Positions 6,733-9,508 of a stretch of DNA of 9,508 nucleotides are shown here, piece by piece. A program made the translations under genes and the position numbers. Numbering within the stretch: position 1 is the stretch's first letter; each line of letters starts with the position of its first letter. A model generated the notes under the pieces. The model was not told the DNA's origin. It worked only from the letters and a program-made list of their open reading frames with translations, and did not search any database. This stretch comes from Actinobacteria bacterium 13_2_20CM_68_14 (GTDB taxonomy: Bacteria > Actinomycetota > Thermoleophilia > Gaiellales > Gaiellaceae), in the NCBI GenBank assembly GCA_001914705.1, contig MNDB01000022.1, positions 3,799 through 13,306 of the forward strand, in the 5' to 3' direction.

Positions 6733-7010
6733 GAGAACGCTGGTTCGGAGCCACCGGCAAGCGGGTTCCAGAGCTCGCCGTCGAGGGAGACCCGCTCGTT
6801 CCGCTCGCTGAGGCGCTCGTGCTCGACGACGTCTCCGACGACGCCAAGCTGCGCGAGGCGCACGCGGCGGGGACGCCCGTCGTCGTGCGCGCCGGCTCGG
6901 CCGAGCAGATCGTGGCCGCGCTGAGGCGGCCGGAAGTGGCGAGCGTCCTCGTGCCCGAGAGCCACGCCGAGCTGCTTCAGCTCGACCTTCGGGAGCTGAC
7001 CTATGGCTAG
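6729..7010 (+). CDS. 93-residue protein of unknown function
   Basis: I do not recognise a family. The start is TTG at 6729, sharing TTGA with the preceding stop, with GGGGAGA (6712-6718) as a well-placed ribosome binding site. The protein begins MRERWFGATGKRVPELAV and ends LLQLDLRELTYG. Third codon positions are almost all G or C, a strong sign of real coding. The middle (about residues 50-75), GTPVVVRAGSAEQIVAALRR followed by PEVASVLVP, has the pattern of a beta-alpha-beta unit with hydrophobic strands, so a small cytosolic alpha/beta fold is plausible. No signal peptide or membrane segment. It overlaps the DUF1028 start by 8 nt (ATGGCTAG), so it sits in a translationally coupled cassette and probably works with one of its neighbours. 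A longer frame upstream of 6729 is an out-of-frame shadow of the hydrolase. Confidence 0.8.
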   Translation: MRERWFGATGKRVPELAVEGDPLVPLAEALVLDDVSDDAKLREAHAAGTPVVVRAGSAEQIVAALRRPEVASVLVPESHAELLQLDLRELTYG

Positions 7011-7842
7011 GACGATCGCGACCTACTCGATCGCCGCCTGCGACCTCGACGCGGGCCAGTGGGGCGTCGCGACGCAATCGAAGTTCCTCGCCGTCGGCTC
7101 GGTCGTCCCCTGGGCCGAGCCTCACGTCGGAGCGATCGCGACCCAGGCTTACGCTAACCCGCGTTACGGGACCGAAGGCCTCAGCTTCCTGCGCGAGGGA
7201 CTCTCCGCCGAGGAGGTCGTCGGGCGGCTGACGGCTGCAGACGAGGGACGGGACCAGCGCCAGCTCGGCGTCGTCGACCGTGAGGGCCGCAGCGCGAGCT
7301 TCACCGGCGCCGAGTGCCTCGAGTGGGCGGGCGGCAGAACGGGTCCCTGCTACGCGGCGCAGGGCAACATCCTCGTTTCGGCGGCGACGGTAGACGCGAT
7401 CGCCGAGACGTTCGAGTCCTCGAAGGGCACGCTGGCCGAGCGCCTGCTGGACTGCCTCGACGCGGCCCAGGCGGCCGGCGGCGACCGGCGCGGCCAGCAG
7501 TCGGCTGCGCTGCTCGTCGTCGAGCAGGACGGCGGCTACGCGAAGCTTTCGGACACGATCGTTGAGCTCCGGGTCGAGGATCACGAGCTGCCGCTCGAAG
7601 AGCTTCGACGCCTCTACCGGCTGCACGAGGCGCTCTTCGGCGAGACGCCGCGCGACGAATGGCTGACGGTCGACGACGCGCTCGCGAACGAACTCCGTGA
7701 CCGACTGGCGAAGCTCGGCTACGACGGCGAGCTCGAGGATGCCCTCAACAAGTGGGCCGGCAACGCTAACCTCGAAGAGCGCGTGGACGGAGCCGCAGAG
7801 ATCGATCCGATCGTCCTGGAAGAGCTGCGGGAGCTTTCGTGA
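7003..7842 (+). CDS. DUF1028 family protein
   Basis: A 279-residue protein of the DUF1028 family, whose fold is related to Ntn hydrolases; the biochemical role of the family is not established. The signature N-terminus is clear: TYSIAACDLDAGQWGVATQS, then KFLAVGSVVPWAEPHVGAIA and TQAYANPRYGTEGL (residues 7-60), followed by GRSASFTGAECLEWAG and QGNILVS (about 95-125). The C-terminal part (about 220-279), with LTVDDALANELRDRLAKLGY and a second helix ending in ELREL, resembles the putative peptidoglycan-binding extension found in some members. No signal peptide is visible. ATG 7003 is preceded by GGGAG at 6991-6995 and overlaps the upstream gene by 8 nt. Product family is secure; function is not. 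Confidence 0.93.
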   Translation: MARTIATYSIAACDLDAGQWGVATQSKFLAVGSVVPWAEPHVGAIATQAYANPRYGTEGLSFLREGLSAEEVVGRLTAADEGRDQRQLGVVDREGRSASFTGAECLEWAGGRTGPCYAAQGNILVSAATVDAIAETFESSKGTLAERLLDCLDAAQAAGGDRRGQQSAALLVVEQDGGYAKLSDTIVELRVEDHELPLEELRRLYRLHEALFGETPRDEWLTVDDALANELRDRLAKLGYDGELEDALNKWAGNANLEERVDGAAEIDPIVLEELRELS

Positions 7843-7913
7843 GCACGCTACGCGTCCAGTTTGGCTGGAGACCTCTAGTCGGAATCCGGTCCGAGGTGCA
7901 ACGAAACGCTCAC

Positions 7914-7918
7914 GAGGT
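7914..7918 (+). promoter_or_regulatory. Ribosome binding site of the cupin-TPR gene
   Basis: GAGGT lies 6 nt before ATG 7925 and decides this start. The same frame is open back to 7697 but that part is a shadow of the DUF1028 gene. Confidence 0.5.
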
Positions 7919-7924
7919 TGCCTG

Positions 7925-8590
7925 ATGAGCTCTGGCTACGAGGTCGCGCACATCGACGAGCTCGAGGAGCTGCCGATCAACAACGGCGAGTTCGTCTGGC
8001 GGCCGGTACGGCGCCGCTTCGGGATCACGGCCTTCGGCACGAACGCCTACACGGGGAACGCCGGGCAACGTGTGATCGAGGAGCATTTCGAGCGCGAGAA
8101 CCACCAGGAGATGTACGTCGTCCTCCGTGGCCGGGCGACGTTCATGCTGGACGACGACGAGATCGATGCCCCCGCAGGGACGATCGTGTTCGTCCGACCC
8201 AACACGAGGCGGGGAGCGATTGCAGCCGAGGACGATACTGCCGTGCTCGCCGTCGGCGCCAAGCCGGGAGTCGTCTTCGAGCCCTCGCTCTGGGAGGACG
8301 TGTTCGCCGCCAACGCGTACGCCGACAAGGGAGAGCTCGACAAGGCCCGGGGACTCTTCACAACCTTGCTCGAGCAGCATCCAGATGCTTGGCAAGGCCA
8401 CTTCAACGCCGCCTGCCTCGAAGCGCGCGTCGGCGACAAGGAGCGAGCGCTCGAGCACTTGGAACGCGCGGTCGAGCTCGAGCCGGAGAAAGCGCGCGAG
8501 TTCGCCGGGACCGACTCGGACTTCAACTCGATCCGCGACGACGCGCGCTTCTCAGCTCTGGTCGCCGGGGAGCCGGACTCCGGCGGCTAG
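7925..8590 (+). CDS. Cupin domain protein with C-terminal TPR
   Basis: A 221-residue two-domain protein. Residues about 50-130 form a cupin barrel: ERENHQEMYVVLRGRATFML and IDAPAGTIVFVRPNTRRGAI match the two cupin motifs, with H60 and E62 the most likely metal ligands. The usual HxH pair of motif 1 is not complete, so metal binding is uncertain. The barrel ends with VGAKPGVVFEPS. Residues about 140-205 are helical tetratricopeptide repeats, e.g. NAYADKGELDKARGLFTTLL and GDKERALEHLERAVELEPEK, followed by the common TPR-tail motif SDFNSIRDDARFSALV. Probably cytosolic; substrate or partner unknown. It starts 82 nt after DUF1028, so it may belong to the same transcript or have its own promoter. 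The last 39 nt overlap the convergent dehydrogenase gene. Confidence 0.9.
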   Translation: MSSGYEVAHIDELEELPINNGEFVWRPVRRRFGITAFGTNAYTGNAGQRVIEEHFERENHQEMYVVLRGRATFMLDDDEIDAPAGTIVFVRPNTRRGAIAAEDDTAVLAVGAKPGVVFEPSLWEDVFAANAYADKGELDKARGLFTTLLEQHPDAWQGHFNAACLEARVGDKERALEHLERAVELEPEKAREFAGTDSDFNSIRDDARFSALVAGEPDSGG

Positions 8591-9289
8591 CTCGCGCACC
8601 GCCGGCACCGGATCGCCCTCCGGTCGAGCCAGAAGCAGCACCGCGCCGTAACCGTCGGCGCCTGTCAGTGAGTCGACGAGGAGCTGCAGCCCCAGCGCGA
8701 GCGCGAACGCCTTGTGGGCCTGCTCGCCGCCGAAGGGGACGAGCTCCTCCGGCGTAGCGGCGCCGGTCAGCACATCGCCGTAGGTGATGGCGCCCATCGA
8801 GACATCGGCGACGATCGGTTCGCCGTCGGAGCTCGGGATCGCGATCGCAAGCGGGTTCGTCCCGGCGAGCTTCGGCCCGCCCGCGGGAGAGCCGAGGCGA
8901 GCCGGCGAGGTTGCGGTCAGCGCCGCGACGAAGCCGCCCTCGGCGAGCTTGCGGACCCAATAGCCGAGCATCCCAGTCGGGAAGCAGTGCGCAGCGACGA
9001 TCACGCGCGCCCGCTCCGGAGGGTCCGCGAGCTGCGCCTCGACAATCGCCGCGAGCGTCAGATAGCCGAGCGCCCCACGACCATCCCAGCGCTCGAAGCC
9101 GCCCTCGGCGATCTCCACCTCGGGCCTCGCGGACGGGTCGAGATCCGGCAGCGTCGCCAGCCAGTCGACGCGCGAGAGCCCGTGGCCGGTCCGGCCGCGC
9201 CGCTCGGCGTCGACGAAATGGTCGGCGAGCGTCTGCGCGTCTTCGCCCGAGAAGCCGAGCGCACGGAGCTTGCCGGGAACGTCGGTCAG
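8552..9289 (-). CDS. Ldh2-type malate/L-lactate dehydrogenase family protein, short form
   Basis: NAD(P)-dependent 2-hydroxyacid oxidoreductase family (malate/L-lactate/ureidoglycolate dehydrogenase type). Family motifs in order: RTGHGLSRVDWL (H36, equivalent to DSHG), FERWDGRGALGYLTLAA, AAHCFPTGMLGYWVRKLAEG (equivalent to NSNHFG), LAGTNPLAIAIPSSDGEPIV (nucleotide-binding region) and LVPFGGEQAHKAFALALGLQ (equivalent to GGHKG). At 245 residues it is about 100 shorter than typical members, mainly at the C-terminus and in loops. No ATG/GTG/TTG exists for the N-terminal homologous region. I choose CTG 9289, which shares CTGA with the upstream mrp stop; the first conventional start, GTG 9118, would remove 57 residues including H36. 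Substrate unknown. It overlaps the convergent cupin-TPR gene by 39 nt. Confidence 0.78.
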   Translation of the reverse strand: MTDVPGKLRALGFSGEDAQTLADHFVDAERRGRTGHGLSRVDWLATLPDLDPSARPEVEIAEGGFERWDGRGALGYLTLAAIVEAQLADPPERARVIVAAHCFPTGMLGYWVRKLAEGGFVAALTATSPARLGSPAGGPKLAGTNPLAIAIPSSDGEPIVADVSMGAITYGDVLTGAATPEELVPFGGEQAHKAFALALGLQLLVDSLTGADGYGAVLLLARPEGDPVPAVRELAAGVRLPGDQS

Positions 9290-9508
9290 GAGAGAACCGG
9301 GAGCGACTTCACAAAGCCGACGCCCTGCTCCCGGCGCGTCTCCGCGATCGCGTCCGCGACCTCGGAGATCGCCACGGCGGCCGGTGTGCCGGGATTCGCG
9401 ATCACCAGCGGCTCGCCCGCGTCGCCGGCCTCGCGCAGGCTCGGATCGAGCGGAATCGAGCCAAGCAGCGGGACGTGCAGGTCATCGGCGAGCTCCTGCC
9501 CGCCGCCA
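9286..9508 (-). CDS. Mrp/ApbC/NBP35-type P-loop ATPase, C-terminal end (partial)
   Basis: Only the last 74 residues are in the window; the rest lies beyond 9508. The visible part, GGGQELADDLHVPLLGSIPL followed by DPSLREAGDAGEPLVIAN and PGTPAAVAISEVADAIAETR, matches the C-terminal end of Mrp-type ATPases, cytosolic carriers that deliver iron-sulfur clusters. The Walker A motif and the CxxC pair would lie outside the window and cannot be checked. It ends in TGA (9288-9286), which overlaps the proposed CTG start of the dehydrogenase, so the two are probably co-transcribed. Confidence 0.85.
   Translation of the reverse strand, partial: GGGQELADDLHVPLLGSIPLDPSLREAGDAGEPLVIANPGTPAAVAISEVADAIAETRREQGVGFVKSLPVLS

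Noticed and set aside
7843..7924. Promoter or terminator in the gap before the cupin-TPR gene
   Set aside because: Only a weak 5-bp hairpin (TCCAG-TTTGG-CTGGA, 7855-7869) without a T run, and no convincing -35/-10 pair.
1..9508. Novel defence, mobile or biosynthetic system
   Set aside because: No nuclease, transposase, toxin-antitoxin, polyketide or similar gene is visible; the content is mostly housekeeping with small unknown proteins.

Overview
The window is high-GC DNA with very strong G/C preference at third codon positions. It begins inside the distal end of an operon for respiratory complex I (proton-translocating NADH:quinone oxidoreductase). Base composition, frequent GTG/TTG starts, the form of the Nuo subunits and the downstream gene set (UPF0173 hydrolase, DUF1028, cupin-TPR, short Ldh2-type dehydrogenase, Mrp) suggest an actinobacterium, perhaps class Thermoleophilia (Gaiellales/Solirubrobacterales). 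The lineage is an inference from memory of these families; there is no marker gene here to prove it.

Region 1 (1-5628, + strand): nuoJ (5' end missing), nuoK, nuoL, nuoM and nuoN, tightly packed. J/K overlap by 14 nt, K/L and M/N share a GTGA start/stop, and L/M are separated by 1 nt. Together they encode the proton-pumping membrane arm. NuoL, NuoM and NuoN are paralogous antiporter-like subunits, which lets them be compared with each other. NuoL lacks the usual TM5 glutamate. nuoN is broken near 5067, where about 21-22 codons seem to be missing and the frame changes.

Region 2 (5626-6115): an 89-bp palindromic element with 14-bp terminal inverted repeats (TAGGGACWGTCCCC) lies exactly at the end of nuoN. 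Next comes an unlisted minus-strand reading frame for a small membrane protein. It ends inside the element and has no ATG, GTG or TTG start.

Region 3 (6116-8590, + strand): a UPF0173 metallo-beta-lactamase-fold hydrolase, broken near 6316 by a second deletion with the same phase; a 93-residue unknown protein with a TTG start that shares TTGA with the hydrolase stop; a DUF1028 protein overlapping that by 8 nt; and a cupin-TPR fusion protein after an 82-bp gap.

Region 4 (8552-9508, - strand): the C-terminal end of an Mrp/ApbC-type P-loop ATPase, followed by a short Ldh2-type dehydrogenase that overlaps it, apparently through a CTGA junction. The dehydrogenase converges on, and overlaps by 39 nt, the cupin-TPR gene.

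I see no phage, defence system, CRISPR array, transposase, tRNA or rRNA. The best leads are the palindromic element, the missing NuoL glutamate, the two same-phase deletions (possibly assembly errors) and the small unknown proteins.
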